Assembly (NCBI GenBank): GCA_964515555.1
Contig: CAZEVY010000087.1
Location: 1-22,267, forward strand
Source of the DNA: CAZEVY01 sp964515555
GTDB lineage: Bacteria; Acidobacteriota; Terriglobia; Bryobacterales; Bryobacteraceae
Reading direction: 5' to 3'
DNA: 22,267 nucleotides
Shown here: piece by piece, positions 6,721-15,015 of the stretch
How the letters are laid out: every line of letters begins with the position of its first letter
Numbering within the stretch: position 1 is the first letter of the stretch
Notes under the pieces: model-generated
Told to the model about the DNA's origin: nothing
Database searches by the model: none
Seen by the model: only the letters and a program-made list of their open reading frames with translations
Position numbers and translations under genes: made by a program

Positions 6721-7398
6721 ATGCCCTACGACGTGCTACTCGTCGAGGACCATCGCATTGTGCGCGACGGCATCAAGGCGATCCTCGAGCGCCAGGCCGA
6801 CTTCCGGGTGACGGGGGAAACGGATTCCGCCGTGGACGCGATTCAGTTTTGCAAGAAGACCAGGCCTCACCTGGTCCTCATGGACGTCGGGCTGCCCGGA
6901 CTCAACGGCGTCGAGGCCACCGCCGAGATTCTGCGCTACGCGCCGGAGACGAAGATCGTCATTGTCTCCATGCTCGACGACGAGGAGTCGGTGGTCGGCG
7001 CCCTGCGCGCCGGAGCGCGCGGTTTCGTGCTGAAGAAGGCCTCGCTGGGCGACCTGGTGGACGCCATGCGCGCCGTCGTCCAGGGCGGGACGTATCTCAG
7101 CCCGCAGGTCTCCGACAAACTGTTGCACCGCATCCAGACGGGCAGCTTCGAGACGCGCCCGCTGCCGACCGCCTTGCAGGGGCTCTCGCGGCGCGAGCTG
7201 CAGGTGATGCGCCTGGTCGCCGACGGAAAGACCAGCAAGGAAATCGCCGTGATGCTCGACCTCGGCCTGCAAACCGTGCGCAGCTACCGCAAGACGATGA
7301 TGCGGAAGCTGGGGTTGAACAACGTCGCCGGACTCACCCAACTGGCCGTTTCCACCGGCATCTCCGGGGCGCACACGCGCGCCGCGGCCGAAGAATGA
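6721..7398 (+). CDS. NarL/FixJ-family response regulator
   Basis: 225 residues. The receiver domain (1-120) has the acidic pair E9-D10 in VLLVEDHRIVRDGIKAIL, phosphoacceptor D55 in LVLMDVGLPGLNGVEA, S83 in KIVIVSMLDD and K105 in GFVLKKASLGDLVDAM, so all switch residues are in place. A linker (HRIQTGSFETRPLPTA) leads to a LuxR-type helix-turn-helix, about 152-208: LSRRELQVMRLVADGKTSKE, IAVMLDLGLQTVRSYRKTMM, RKLGLNN. It should be a phosphorylation-controlled DNA-binding dimer. The start is the ATG at 6721, 21 nt after the DHp gene. It has no complete kinase partner in the window, only the 69-residue DHp protein. Its stop overlaps the ATG of the amidohydrolase gene by 4 nt. Targets are unknown; the surrounding operon is the simplest candidate. 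Confidence 0.92.
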   Translation: MPYDVLLVEDHRIVRDGIKAILERQADFRVTGETDSAVDAIQFCKKTRPHLVLMDVGLPGLNGVEATAEILRYAPETKIVIVSMLDDEESVVGALRAGARGFVLKKASLGDLVDAMRAVVQGGTYLSPQVSDKLLHRIQTGSFETRPLPTALQGLSRRELQVMRLVADGKTSKEIAVMLDLGLQTVRSYRKTMMRKLGLNNVAGLTQLAVSTGISGAHTRAAAEE

Positions 7399-8303
7399 CG
7401 ACCCCCTGGGGCGAGATCGAAGTCGCCGACGCGCACGTTCACTTTTTCTCGCACCGCTTCTTCTCGCTGCTCGCCGCGCAGAAGAACTCCACGATCGAGA
7501 CGATCCTGCCCGAGCTCGGCTGGGAGACGCCGCCCGCCGATCCCTGGGAGCTGGCGGCGCGCTGGGCCGCCGAACTCGACCGCCACGGCGTGGCGCGCGC
7601 GTCGTTGATCGCCAGCCTCCCCGGAGACGAAGAGTCCGTGGCCGCGGCGGTCGCGGCCCATCCGGAGAGATTCACGGGTCTCTTCATGGTCAACGCAGCC
7701 GCCGGCGACGCCGCGGATCGCACTCGCGCCGCGCTCGGCCGCGGCCTGCGCTGCCCCTGCCTGTTTCCGGCCATGCATCGCTATTCGATGGCGGACGACC
7801 GCGCCGCGGCCATCGTCGAGATAGCCGCCGCGCATCCGGGAGCGGCGGTGTTCGTGCACTGCGGAGTGCTGACGGTCGGGGTTCGCCGGAAGCTGGGCCT
7901 TCCGTCGCCGTTCGACATGCGCTTCTCGAATCCGCTTGACGTCCACGCGCTGGCGCTGCGGTTTCCGAAGCTGCCGTTCGTAATCCCGCATTTCGGCGCG
8001 GGCTTCCTGCGCGAGGCGCTGATGATGTGCGATCTGTGCCCCAACGTGCATCTCGACACCTCCAGCTCGAACTCCTGGATGCGGTATCTCGAGCCCGGCT
8101 GCACGCTGGCGTCGGTGTTCGCGCGGGCGCTGGCGGTCGCCGGGCCGCGGCGGCTGCTGTTCGGAACGGACTCGTCGTTTTTCCCGCGAGGCTGGCAGGC
8201 GGGCGTATTCGACGAGCAGGTGCGCGCTCTGGCGGAGATCGGCGCCGGCGCGGAGGACGCGCGCGCGATTTTCGGCGGCAACTTCGCGCGGCTGTTTCCC
8301 TGA
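7395..8303 (+). CDS. Amidohydrolase_2-family metal-dependent hydrolase (TIM barrel), cytoplasmic
   Basis: 302 residues, starting at the ATG of the ATGA overlap with the response regulator; the longer open frame upstream is a shadow. Metal ligands typical of the amidohydrolase_2 family (hydrolases and decarboxylases such as ACMSD-type enzymes) are visible: H14 and H16 in VADAHVHFF, H155 in AVFVHCGVLTVGVRR, H199 in FVIPHFGAGFLREALMM and D259 in LLFGTDSSFFPRGWQ. There is no signal peptide. Substrate cannot be assigned; the family covers hydrolysis and non-oxidative decarboxylation of aromatic and other carboxylates. It is followed after 14 nt by a second, exported member of the same broad superfamily. 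Confidence 0.85.
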   Translation: MTTPWGEIEVADAHVHFFSHRFFSLLAAQKNSTIETILPELGWETPPADPWELAARWAAELDRHGVARASLIASLPGDEESVAAAVAAHPERFTGLFMVNAAAGDAADRTRAALGRGLRCPCLFPAMHRYSMADDRAAAIVEIAAAHPGAAVFVHCGVLTVGVRRKLGLPSPFDMRFSNPLDVHALALRFPKLPFVIPHFGAGFLREALMMCDLCPNVHLDTSSSNSWMRYLEPGCTLASVFARALAVAGPRRLLFGTDSSFFPRGWQAGVFDEQVRALAEIGAGAEDARAIFGGNFARLFP

Positions 8304-8317
8304 TAGACTTGCTACCT

Positions 8318-9658
8318 GTGCTGAACTCATGCCGTGCGGCCAAGGCGTCGGCGACCCTTGCGGCGCTGCTCGCGATGGGATGCGGAGGCCCCGCGAAGCC
8401 CGGCGGCGTCGACGAAGCGCTGGCCCGCGAGATCGCCGCCATTAAGGCCATCGACAATCACGGTCACCCCCTGCGCCTGACCCTCGATGGCGACCCGCCC
8501 GACGACGAGTACGACGCCCTCACCTTCGAGACCATGGAGCCCGCGCCGGCGCCGGTGCGCATCCGCGAGGACAACCGCGAATACATCCAGGCCTGGAAGC
8601 TGCTGTGGGGATATCCGCACGACGACATGTCGAAGCCCCACATCGACGAGCTCATGAAGACCAAGGCGCGCTTCATGCGAGAGAAGGGCGACGGCTATCC
8701 CGCCTGGGTGCTCGACCGGCTGGGCATCGACGTGCTGCTCGCCAACCGCGTCGCCATGGGCCGCGGGCTGACGGCGCCGCGCTTCCGCTGGGTCAGCTAC
8801 GTCGACCCGCTGATGTTCCCGCTCAACAACGGCGCCGCCAAGCGCGAGAACCCCGACTACCTGGCCTTCTACAAGGCGCAGGAGCGCCTGCTCGAGCGCT
8901 ATCTGGTCGAGAGCGGCACCAGCGCCTTTCCGCCGACGCTCAAGGGATACGAGGAACACATCGTCACGCCCACACTCGAGCATCAGAAGCGGCGCGGCGC
9001 CGTCGCCGTGAAATTCGAGGCCGCCTATCTGCGGGCGCTCGACTTCGACCGGCCCGACGGCTCCGCCGAGGGTGTCTACGCGCAGTTCGTCCGTGGCGGC
9101 GAGCCTCCCCGCTCCGCCTACAAGGCCGTCCAGGATCACGTCTTCCGGCACATCGCGCGGGAAGCGGGACGGCTCGGCCTGGCGGTGCACATCCATTCCT
9201 GCGGCGGCGCCGGCGGCTATTACAAATTGGGCGGCACCAACCCCGGACTGCTCGATTCGGTCTTCAGCGATCCCTCGCTCCGCAAGACCAACTTCGTCCT
9301 GGTGCACGGCGGCTGGCCCTACACCGACATGGTCGGGTTCCTGCTCGGCAAGCCGAACGTGTATGCCGACATGTCGGCCATGAACTTCGTGTTGTATCCT
9401 CGCGAATTGAGCGAAATTCTGCGCAAGTGGATTTCCTTCGTCCCGGAGCGCGTGCTCTACGGCGGCGATGTCGAGCCGTTCTATCCCCACATCAACTGGG
9501 AGGAGACCGGCTGGCTGACCGTCACCACCGGCCGCCGCGCCCTCGGCATGGCGCTGACCGGGATGATCGAGGACGGCGACATCACCCGCGAGCGCGCCGT
9601 CGAAGTGGCCCGCCTGGTCATGCGCGGAAACGCCGCGAAGCTCTACGGAATCCAGTGA
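8318..9658 (+). CDS. Amidohydrolase-superfamily predicted lipoprotein
   Basis: 446 residues from GTG at 8318. No Shine-Dalgarno sequence is seen, and TTG at 8309 is an alternative; the ATG at 8329 is out of frame. The N-terminus has basic residues, a hydrophobic stretch ATLAALLAMGC and Cys22 followed by GGPAKPGG. This resembles a lipoprotein signal, though AMGC is a poor lipobox. Metal-binding candidates are H48 and H50 in IDNHGHPL, H291 and H293 in LAVHIHSCGGAGGYY, H330 in FVLVHGGWPYTDMVG and D384 in VLYGGDVEPFYPHINW, with a lysine in VAVKFEAAYLRALD. The fold is a TIM-barrel amidohydrolase, longer than its neighbour because of insertions around residues 60-150. It probably acts in the periplasm. 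Its stop overlaps the GT9 gene start by 4 nt. Confidence 0.78.
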   Translation: MLNSCRAAKASATLAALLAMGCGGPAKPGGVDEALAREIAAIKAIDNHGHPLRLTLDGDPPDDEYDALTFETMEPAPAPVRIREDNREYIQAWKLLWGYPHDDMSKPHIDELMKTKARFMREKGDGYPAWVLDRLGIDVLLANRVAMGRGLTAPRFRWVSYVDPLMFPLNNGAAKRENPDYLAFYKAQERLLERYLVESGTSAFPPTLKGYEEHIVTPTLEHQKRRGAVAVKFEAAYLRALDFDRPDGSAEGVYAQFVRGGEPPRSAYKAVQDHVFRHIAREAGRLGLAVHIHSCGGAGGYYKLGGTNPGLLDSVFSDPSLRKTNFVLVHGGWPYTDMVGFLLGKPNVYADMSAMNFVLYPRELSEILRKWISFVPERVLYGGDVEPFYPHINWEETGWLTVTTGRRALGMALTGMIEDGDITRERAVEVARLVMRGNAAKLYGIQ

Positions 9659-10467
9659 GGCGGCTTCTCATCCGGCCCGGCGCCATCGGCGACTTCATCG
9701 TCTCGCTGCCGGCCATGGAATCCCTGAAGGCCGACTACACCGAGGTCTGGTGCACGCGGCCGAACGTGACGCTGGCGTGCTTCGCCGATCGGGCGCGCAC
9801 CATCGGCGACACCGGGCTCGACCTGGTTGGCATTCCCGGCCAATCCCCCGAACGCGTCCTGGCCGATCTGCGCGGTTTTCAAGAGATCGTCTCCTGGTAC
9901 GGGTCGGCGCGCCCGGAGTTTCGCGAGGCCGTCGCCGGGCTGCCGTTCCGTTTCCTGGCGGCGCTGCCGGACCGGCCCGGAATGCACGCCGCCGATTTCT
10001 ACCTCTCCCAGGTGGGCGCGCCGCCCGGCGCCATCCCCCGGATCGCCGCCTCCCCGCTCTCGCCCGCGCCGGGGAATTTCGCGGTCATCCACCCGTTTTC
10101 CGGAAGCCCGGCCAAGGACTGGCCGCTCGACCGCTTTCAGGCCCTGGCCGAACGCCTGGCCCGGCGCCTGCCGGTCCGCTTGTGCGCCGGTCCGCACGAG
10201 AAACTCAAGGACGCGACCCGCATTCAGGACCTCTACGATCTCGCCCGCTGGCTCGCGGGCGCCCAGGTCTACGTCGGCAACGATTCCGGGATCACGCACC
10301 TGGCCGCCGCCGCCGGCGCACCCGTGGTCGCACTCTTCGGCCCGACCGACCCGGCGGTGTGGGCGCCGCGCGGGCGGGTGCACGTCGTGCGGTCCGGCCG
10401 CCAGGTCGAGGATATCCCGGTCGAAGCGGTGGAAGCGGCGGTCGATGCTATGCTAAGTAAACCTTAA
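9655..10467 (+). CDS. Glycosyltransferase family 9 (heptosyltransferase-like)
   Basis: 270 residues, beginning at the GTG inside the GTGA overlap with the lipoprotein gene. The N-terminal motif RRLLIRPGAIGDFIVSLPAM (2-21) is the GT9 signature, and the C-terminal donor-binding segment is present: YVGNDSGITHLAAAAGAPVV (with G208-N209-D210-S211-G212) followed by ALFGPTDPAVWAPRG. Between them FAVIHPFSGSPAKDWPLDRF matches the middle HPGS...K.WP motif. GT9 enzymes add ADP-heptose or related sugars to the lipopolysaccharide core at the inner membrane. At 270 residues it is shorter than enteric WaaC/WaaF (about 320-350), with compact loops, but both nucleotide-sugar motifs are intact. The acceptor is unknown. 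Its stop overlaps the next ATG by 1 nt (taATG). Confidence 0.88.
   Translation: MRRLLIRPGAIGDFIVSLPAMESLKADYTEVWCTRPNVTLACFADRARTIGDTGLDLVGIPGQSPERVLADLRGFQEIVSWYGSARPEFREAVAGLPFRFLAALPDRPGMHAADFYLSQVGAPPGAIPRIAASPLSPAPGNFAVIHPFSGSPAKDWPLDRFQALAERLARRLPVRLCAGPHEKLKDATRIQDLYDLARWLAGAQVYVGNDSGITHLAAAAGAPVVALFGPTDPAVWAPRGRVHVVRSGRQVEDIPVEAVEAAVDAMLSKP
10446..10454 (+). promoter_or_regulatory. Extended -10-like element before the NHL-repeat gene
   Basis: TGC-TATGCT sits within the last codons of the GT9 gene and would start transcription near 10461, about 6 nt before the ATG at 10467, which lacks a Shine-Dalgarno sequence. It has the same shape as the elements at 4649 and 15273. Weak on its own. 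Confidence 0.25.
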
Positions 10468-11543
10468 TGTGCCGGCTGCTCCCGCTCGTGTTGCTCCTGG
10501 CGCTGCCGACTTCGACGGCGCCCGCCCGCAAGATCGTGACGTTGACCGGAACCGGCCAGGCCGGCTACTCTGGCGACGGCGGTCCGGGCGTCAAGGCGCA
10601 GGTCAGCAATCCCTACGGACTGGTCATCGGACCCGACGGCGACCTCTACATCTGCGAGGTCGACAACCACGTGATCCGCAGGCTCGACCTGAAGTCCGGC
10701 CGCATCACGACGGTCGCCGGCAACGCGCGCCGCGGCTACTCCGGCGACGGCGGTCCGGCGCTCGAAGCCTCGCTCAACCAGCCCTACGAGGTGCGGTTCG
10801 ACCGCGCGGGGAACATGTACTTCGTCGAGATGCAGAACCACCTGGTGCGGCGCGTCGACAAGCGGACCCGGGTCATCACCACGGTCGCCGGCGTCGGCAC
10901 TCCCGGATTCTCGGGCGACAGCGGCCCCGCCGTGAAGGCGCAGCTTCGGCAGCCGCACAGCATCGCCTTCGACCCGCAGGGCCGGCTGCTGATCTGCGAC
11001 ATCGGCAATCACCGGGTGCGGCGCGTCGATCCGCGGAGCGGCCTCATCGAGACCTGGCTTGGCACCGGGGAGCGCAAGCCGACGCCCGACGGCGCGCCCG
11101 TCGCCGGGACGCCGGTGAACGGTCCACGCGCCATCGACCTGGACCCGCAGGGGAACGTTTACCTGGCCTTGCGCGAGGGCAACGCGGTCTTCATGATCAA
11201 TCCCAAGTCGAACCGCTACCATCACCTCGCCGGCACCGGCGAGCAGGGCTATGCCGGCGACGGCGGTCTCGCCAAACTCGCCAAGCTGAGCGGTCCGAAG
11301 GGAATCGCCTACGCGCCCGACGGGAGCCTCTACATCGCCGATACGGAGAGCCACACTGTCCGGCGGATCGACTTGCGGAAGGGGATCATCGAGACGGTCG
11401 CCGGCAGCGGCGCGCGCGGTGACGGCCCGGACGGCGACCCGCTCGCCTGCCGCATGGCTCGCCCGCACGGCGTCTTTGTGGATCGGCGGGGCGCGGTCTA
11501 CGTCGGCGACAGCGAGGCGCACCGGGTGCGGGTGCTGCGGTAG
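10467..11543 (+). CDS. Secreted NHL-repeat beta-propeller protein
   Basis: 358 residues with an export signal (MCRLLPLVLLLALPTSTAPA, cleavage near residue 20). Six blades follow, each opened by a GTG...GYSGDGGPA-type turn: GTGQAGYSGDGGP, GNARRGYSGDGGP, GVGTPGFSGDSGP, a degenerate GTGERKPTPDG, GTGEQGYAGDGG and GSGARGDGPDGDP. Each carries an NHL core such as NPYGLVIGPDGDLYICEVDN followed by HVIRRLD. Six NHL repeats close one propeller with no extra catalytic or anchoring domain. Proteins of this type are abundant in Acidobacteriota; their function is mostly unknown and probably extracytoplasmic binding. It is the last gene of the plus-strand run and ends shortly before a strong hairpin. Confidence 0.88.
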   Translation: MCRLLPLVLLLALPTSTAPARKIVTLTGTGQAGYSGDGGPGVKAQVSNPYGLVIGPDGDLYICEVDNHVIRRLDLKSGRITTVAGNARRGYSGDGGPALEASLNQPYEVRFDRAGNMYFVEMQNHLVRRVDKRTRVITTVAGVGTPGFSGDSGPAVKAQLRQPHSIAFDPQGRLLICDIGNHRVRRVDPRSGLIETWLGTGERKPTPDGAPVAGTPVNGPRAIDLDPQGNVYLALREGNAVFMINPKSNRYHHLAGTGEQGYAGDGGLAKLAKLSGPKGIAYAPDGSLYIADTESHTVRRIDLRKGIIETVAGSGARGDGPDGDPLACRMARPHGVFVDRRGAVYVGDSEAHRVRVLR

Positions 11544-11559
11544 GTATCGGGCCAGACAA

Positions 11560-11587
11560 CAAGGGCGGCGCCGGAGCGCCGCCCTTG
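11560..11587. terminator. Strong hairpin, probable bidirectional terminator
   Basis: CAAGGGCGGCGC and GCGCCGCCCTTG form a perfect 12-bp stem with a CGGA tetraloop between the convergent NHL and TonB-receptor genes. The AA/TT closing pairs give only a short T-tract, so termination may be hairpin-driven or Rho-assisted. Confidence 0.75.
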
Positions 11588-11618
11588 GCTGAAGGCTGAC
11601 TGCTGAAAGCGGACCGCT
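11588..11618 (+). repeat. GCTGAnn heptamer array at the 3' end of the TonB-receptor gene
   Basis: Consecutive 7-nt units read GCTGAAG (11588-11594), GCTGACT (11595-11601), GCTGAAA (11602-11608), GCGGACC (11609-11615) and a final GCT. The array starts right after the terminator stem and overlaps the receptor stop codon by 2 nt. A 16-nt stretch (11595-11610) recurs exactly, on the opposite strand, at 16940-16955. Confidence 0.6.
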
Positions 11619-14600
11619 AGAAGTTGTACCGCAGAACGAGCTGGACGTTGCGCTCGCTGCCCTTGCCGGTCACCTTTCCGAACGAGGCCGAGGTCGGGTC
11701 GGTATTAAAGCCGTTCCAGTTCGGGTGATTCGGGAAGTTGAAGAACTCCGCGCGGAACACGATCTTGTGCCGCTCGGCGAACGCGAACGTCTTGAACAGC
11801 GCGGCGTTCCAGTTCTGGAAGCCGACGTTCACGAAGTCGATCGAGTTGCGGTTCTGGTTGCCGTAGGTGCCGTTGGCCGGGCGCGTCGCCCAAGGCTGGC
11901 CGCCGGGACGCGGGTTGAAGAAGAAGTTCGAGTCGGCCGTCGATTCGCTGAACTGCTTCGGCCGGTCGGTTGTGCTGGCGGTCAGGTTGTACGGAACGAA
12001 GTTGGGCGACCCGATCCCGTAGACGTCCTCGCCGCGGCCCACCGTGAAGGGCGTGCCCGACTGGAACTGCGCCACGCCGTTGACCTGCCAGCCGCCCAGC
12101 GCGGTCTTCACGACGCCGCTGGAGTTGCGGAAGAACGGCAGATCCCAGATAAAGTTCGCGACGACGATGTGCGGCGTGTCGAAGCTCGACCGTCCCCAGA
12201 TATTGAAATCGTCGAAGGAATCGTAGAGGCGGTCGCGTGGACCGGAAGCGTGGTCCATCGAGCGCGAGAAGGTGTAGGCGACTCCGTAGGAAACGCCGCC
12301 CCGGTAGCGCCGTTGCATCTCGACTTGCAGGCCCTTGTACTCGCTGCGTCCGGCGTGCTCCAGCATCGGGATGAACGCGAAGCCCTTGTAAGGCCGCAGG
12401 AAGTTCACGTTGGCGCCGGCGTTGGCCGGCTGGAAGGTGGTCCCGCGCGGCAACTGGTTCAGGTCGCGCTCGCGGGAGAGGTGATTGCCGGCTGCTCCGA
12501 CGAAGCCCACCTCGATGGTGGTCTCGTGGGCCAGCCGCGTCTGGAAGCTGACGTTCCAGTTGTAGGCCTTTGGCAGCTTCAGGACGGGATCGATGGTCAT
12601 GAAGAACTGCGGGAAGGCCACCGCCGTGGCGCCGCCCGGATTGTCGGCCAGGCCGTTGGCGACCGATCCCATCGGCTGGAACGGCGGATTGCCGCCCAGG
12701 AACACCGAATCGTACACGCCGTAACGCGAAATGAAACCGCCGAAGCCGGCGCGCAGCACGTGCTTGCCCGCCACCTGGTAGGCGAGACCGAGCCGCGGAA
12801 CGACATTCAGGTGACCTTGGGACGGATACCGGCCGCCGCGGAGGAGCCGATCGAACTGTCCGGAATCGATGGCCGGAACGCGGCCCCTGCCGGCGGCCGG
12901 GAACGAAGTTCCGGGGATGTAGACGCCGTTATAGCGCTCGCCGCTGAGCACGTTGCCGGTGGCGCGGTCGAGTACCGCGGCCTTCGACGGATCGTACAGC
13001 GCCGGGTCGAAGACCGCCATGTTGCCCCACAGCGACTTGAAGTAGCCGTTCGTCCACGTTCCGCGGAAGCCCAGCTCCAGCTTCAGGGCCGGGGTCACCT
13101 TCCAGGAATCCGAACCGAAGAACTCGAACATGTGTCCGCGGTAGGGGGTGTAGGAACGCGGTCCGATCTCGGCGTAGGTCGAGAACAGGCCCATGGCGGC
13201 GTTGCTCAGCGCCACGCCGGTGGTCGAAGCGCCGCTACGAGTGTCCTGGAAAATGAACCGGCCGTTCTGGTTGTTGGTGCCGCCGGGGACGCCGGTCACA
13301 TTGATCTGGTCGAAGTCGTTCTGGCCGGCGCGCTCGAAGTAGCCGCCGAACTTGAACTGGTGGTTGCCGTGAATCTTGGTGAAGTTGTTCGAGATCTGGT
13401 AAATCGGTCCGGTCGACTGGGCCGGGTAGGGGCCGCCGTCGATGGTGGCGAAGTTGGAGATCTCGATGGTCGGGACCTTATCGTTGATTTCCTTGGGCTC
13501 GCGGAACAGGTACGGATAGTTGATGCCGCGCGTGGAGCGCAGGTAGCGCTCGCCCGCGCGGTCGATGCCGATATAGACCCGGTCGATCGAAGTGGCTAGC
13601 AGCAACTCGTTGATCATTGTCGGGCTAAGGGTCCAGACGTGGTTGAGCGACGCTGTCTTGTTGGGACGGCTCCAGTCGGTGATGGCATAGTCGAAGCCGC
13701 CACGGAAGGCGTCCAGCGCCTTCCAGTTGTAGACCGCGTGCCGGAAACGAAGCACCTGCTTCTCGGTCATGTTGTAGTCGATGCTCACCGTGTCTTTCCG
13801 CTGGTTCTGCGGATTCGGCCGGATCTGGAAGAAGTTGGCCGTACCCTGGCGGAAGCCGGGAGTCGGCAGCGGGTAGGTCCGCAGGAACGCGATGCCGTTG
13901 GCACTGAGGCGCCCGGCCGGAATGATGTTGCCGGCGAAGGGCTGGCCGTTGGTGGGATCGTTGACCACGCGCGCGGTGTTGAAAAAGCCCGACGACGGCG
14001 TCAGCAACTCGCTGAAGTTTCCGGTGCGCATCAACTCGGTCGGCACCGTCTGCGTCGAGCTGCTGTTCTGCCGGAAGCGAACCCATTCCTGGCTCCATAG
14101 GAAGAACAGCTTGTCGCGGTTGGTGTTGAACTTCCCGGGAATCGTCACCGGTCCGTCGATCACGTACCCGAACTGGTTGAAGCGGCGCGCCGGACGAGGA
14201 GTGTTGTTGCGGTTCTGCGCCCAGGTGTTGGCGTCCAGCTTGTCGTTGCGGAAGTACTCGTACAGCGCCAGGTGCAGGTCGCGGCCGCCTGACCGGGTGA
14301 CGACGCGTACCTGACCATTGTTGGAGCGGCCGTACTCGGCGCCGTAGTTGGCCGTGAGGATCTGGACCTCCTGGACGGTCTCGACGTCGGCGGCGCCGAT
14401 CGAAGTGCCGTTGGTGCGGGTGCGGATGCCGACCGCGCCGTCATAGGTGATCACCGAGTCCTGCGAACGGCCGCCATTGATCGAGAATCCGCCCGAGGTC
14501 AGCCCGAAGCTGAAGCCGTTCAAAGCGCCGCCTCGCACGCCGGGTTTCAGCAGGGCGAGGAAGATCGGGTTGCGCCCGTTGAGCGATAGATTCTCGATCT

Positions 14601-15015
14601 GGGCGCGCTCCACCGTCTTGCCGACTGTCGCCGTCTCGGTCTGGAGCACCGCGGTGCTGGCCTCGACGTTGATGGTCTCGGTCACTGCGCCGACCGCCAG
14701 GTCGACGTTGACGCTCAGTGGGACGCCGGCGTCCAGCTTATTACGCGTCGTCTCGGATTTCTTGAAGCCCGGCGCCTCCACCGTCACCGTGTAGTAGCCC
14801 GGCGGCAGGTTGGTCGCGATATAGAGGCCGGACTCGTTGGTCCTGATCACGCGGGAAAACCCGGTGCCTTCGTTCCGCACCGTGACCGTAGCGTTGGCCA
14901 CCACCGACGCCGACTGGTCCTTGACGATTCCCGTGAGGTAGGAGTTATCGGACTGGGCCAGCAGCGGAATCGCCGCCAGCAGGAGAAATACAAACAGGAC
15001 GCAGGCTTTCTTCAT
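11617..15015 (-). CDS. TonB-dependent receptor, Oar-like, with N-terminal carboxypeptidase-regulatory domain
   Basis: 1,132 residues. The start is the ATG at 15015, which has AAGGAG (15022-15027) 6 nt upstream and begins a clear signal peptide (MKKACVLFVFLLLAAIPLLA, then QSDN); an upstream in-frame ATG at 15135 would precede it with 40 non-signal residues. Residues about 24-110 form a CarboxypepD_reg-like fold (YLTGIVKDQSASVVANATVT, ESGLYIATNLPPGYYTVTVE, APGFKKSE). A plug domain follows (RAQIENLSLNGRNPIFLALL, VETVQEVQILTANYGAEYGR, SNNGQVRVVTRSGG), then a very long beta-barrel ending in a terminal phenylalanine (VQLVLRYNF), the usual outer-membrane insertion signal. Receptors of this class are multiplied in Acidobacteriota and are thought to import large or glycan-derived nutrients. 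No substrate-processing genes sit beside it except the GH106 gene 5 kb away. It is transcribed alone. Confidence 0.93.
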   Translation of the reverse strand: MKKACVLFVFLLLAAIPLLAQSDNSYLTGIVKDQSASVVANATVTVRNEGTGFSRVIRTNESGLYIATNLPPGYYTVTVEAPGFKKSETTRNKLDAGVPLSVNVDLAVGAVTETINVEASTAVLQTETATVGKTVERAQIENLSLNGRNPIFLALLKPGVRGGALNGFSFGLTSGGFSINGGRSQDSVITYDGAVGIRTRTNGTSIGAADVETVQEVQILTANYGAEYGRSNNGQVRVVTRSGGRDLHLALYEYFRNDKLDANTWAQNRNNTPRPARRFNQFGYVIDGPVTIPGKFNTNRDKLFFLWSQEWVRFRQNSSSTQTVPTELMRTGNFSELLTPSSGFFNTARVVNDPTNGQPFAGNIIPAGRLSANGIAFLRTYPLPTPGFRQGTANFFQIRPNPQNQRKDTVSIDYNMTEKQVLRFRHAVYNWKALDAFRGGFDYAITDWSRPNKTASLNHVWTLSPTMINELLLATSIDRVYIGIDRAGERYLRSTRGINYPYLFREPKEINDKVPTIEISNFATIDGGPYPAQSTGPIYQISNNFTKIHGNHQFKFGGYFERAGQNDFDQINVTGVPGGTNNQNGRFIFQDTRSGASTTGVALSNAAMGLFSTYAEIGPRSYTPYRGHMFEFFGSDSWKVTPALKLELGFRGTWTNGYFKSLWGNMAVFDPALYDPSKAAVLDRATGNVLSGERYNGVYIPGTSFPAAGRGRVPAIDSGQFDRLLRGGRYPSQGHLNVVPRLGLAYQVAGKHVLRAGFGGFISRYGVYDSVFLGGNPPFQPMGSVANGLADNPGGATAVAFPQFFMTIDPVLKLPKAYNWNVSFQTRLAHETTIEVGFVGAAGNHLSRERDLNQLPRGTTFQPANAGANVNFLRPYKGFAFIPMLEHAGRSEYKGLQVEMQRRYRGGVSYGVAYTFSRSMDHASGPRDRLYDSFDDFNIWGRSSFDTPHIVVANFIWDLPFFRNSSGVVKTALGGWQVNGVAQFQSGTPFTVGRGEDVYGIGSPNFVPYNLTASTTDRPKQFSESTADSNFFFNPRPGGQPWATRPANGTYGNQNRNSIDFVNVGFQNWNAALFKTFAFAERHKIVFRAEFFNFPNHPNWNGFNTDPTSASFGKVTGKGSERNVQLVLRYNF

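Noticed and set aside
8311..8318. TGCTACCTG as a promoter before the lipoprotein amidohydrolase
   Set aside because: Only the first two bases of the hexamer fit well, and a start near 8325 would fall after the preferred GTG at 8318; coupling to the upstream gene is simpler.
11725..13599. 624-codon open frame on the plus strand within the TonB-receptor gene
   Set aside because: Its composition is antisense-like (rich in Val, Glu, Arg, Gly) with no signal or domain, while the minus strand encodes an unmistakable receptor through the whole interval.
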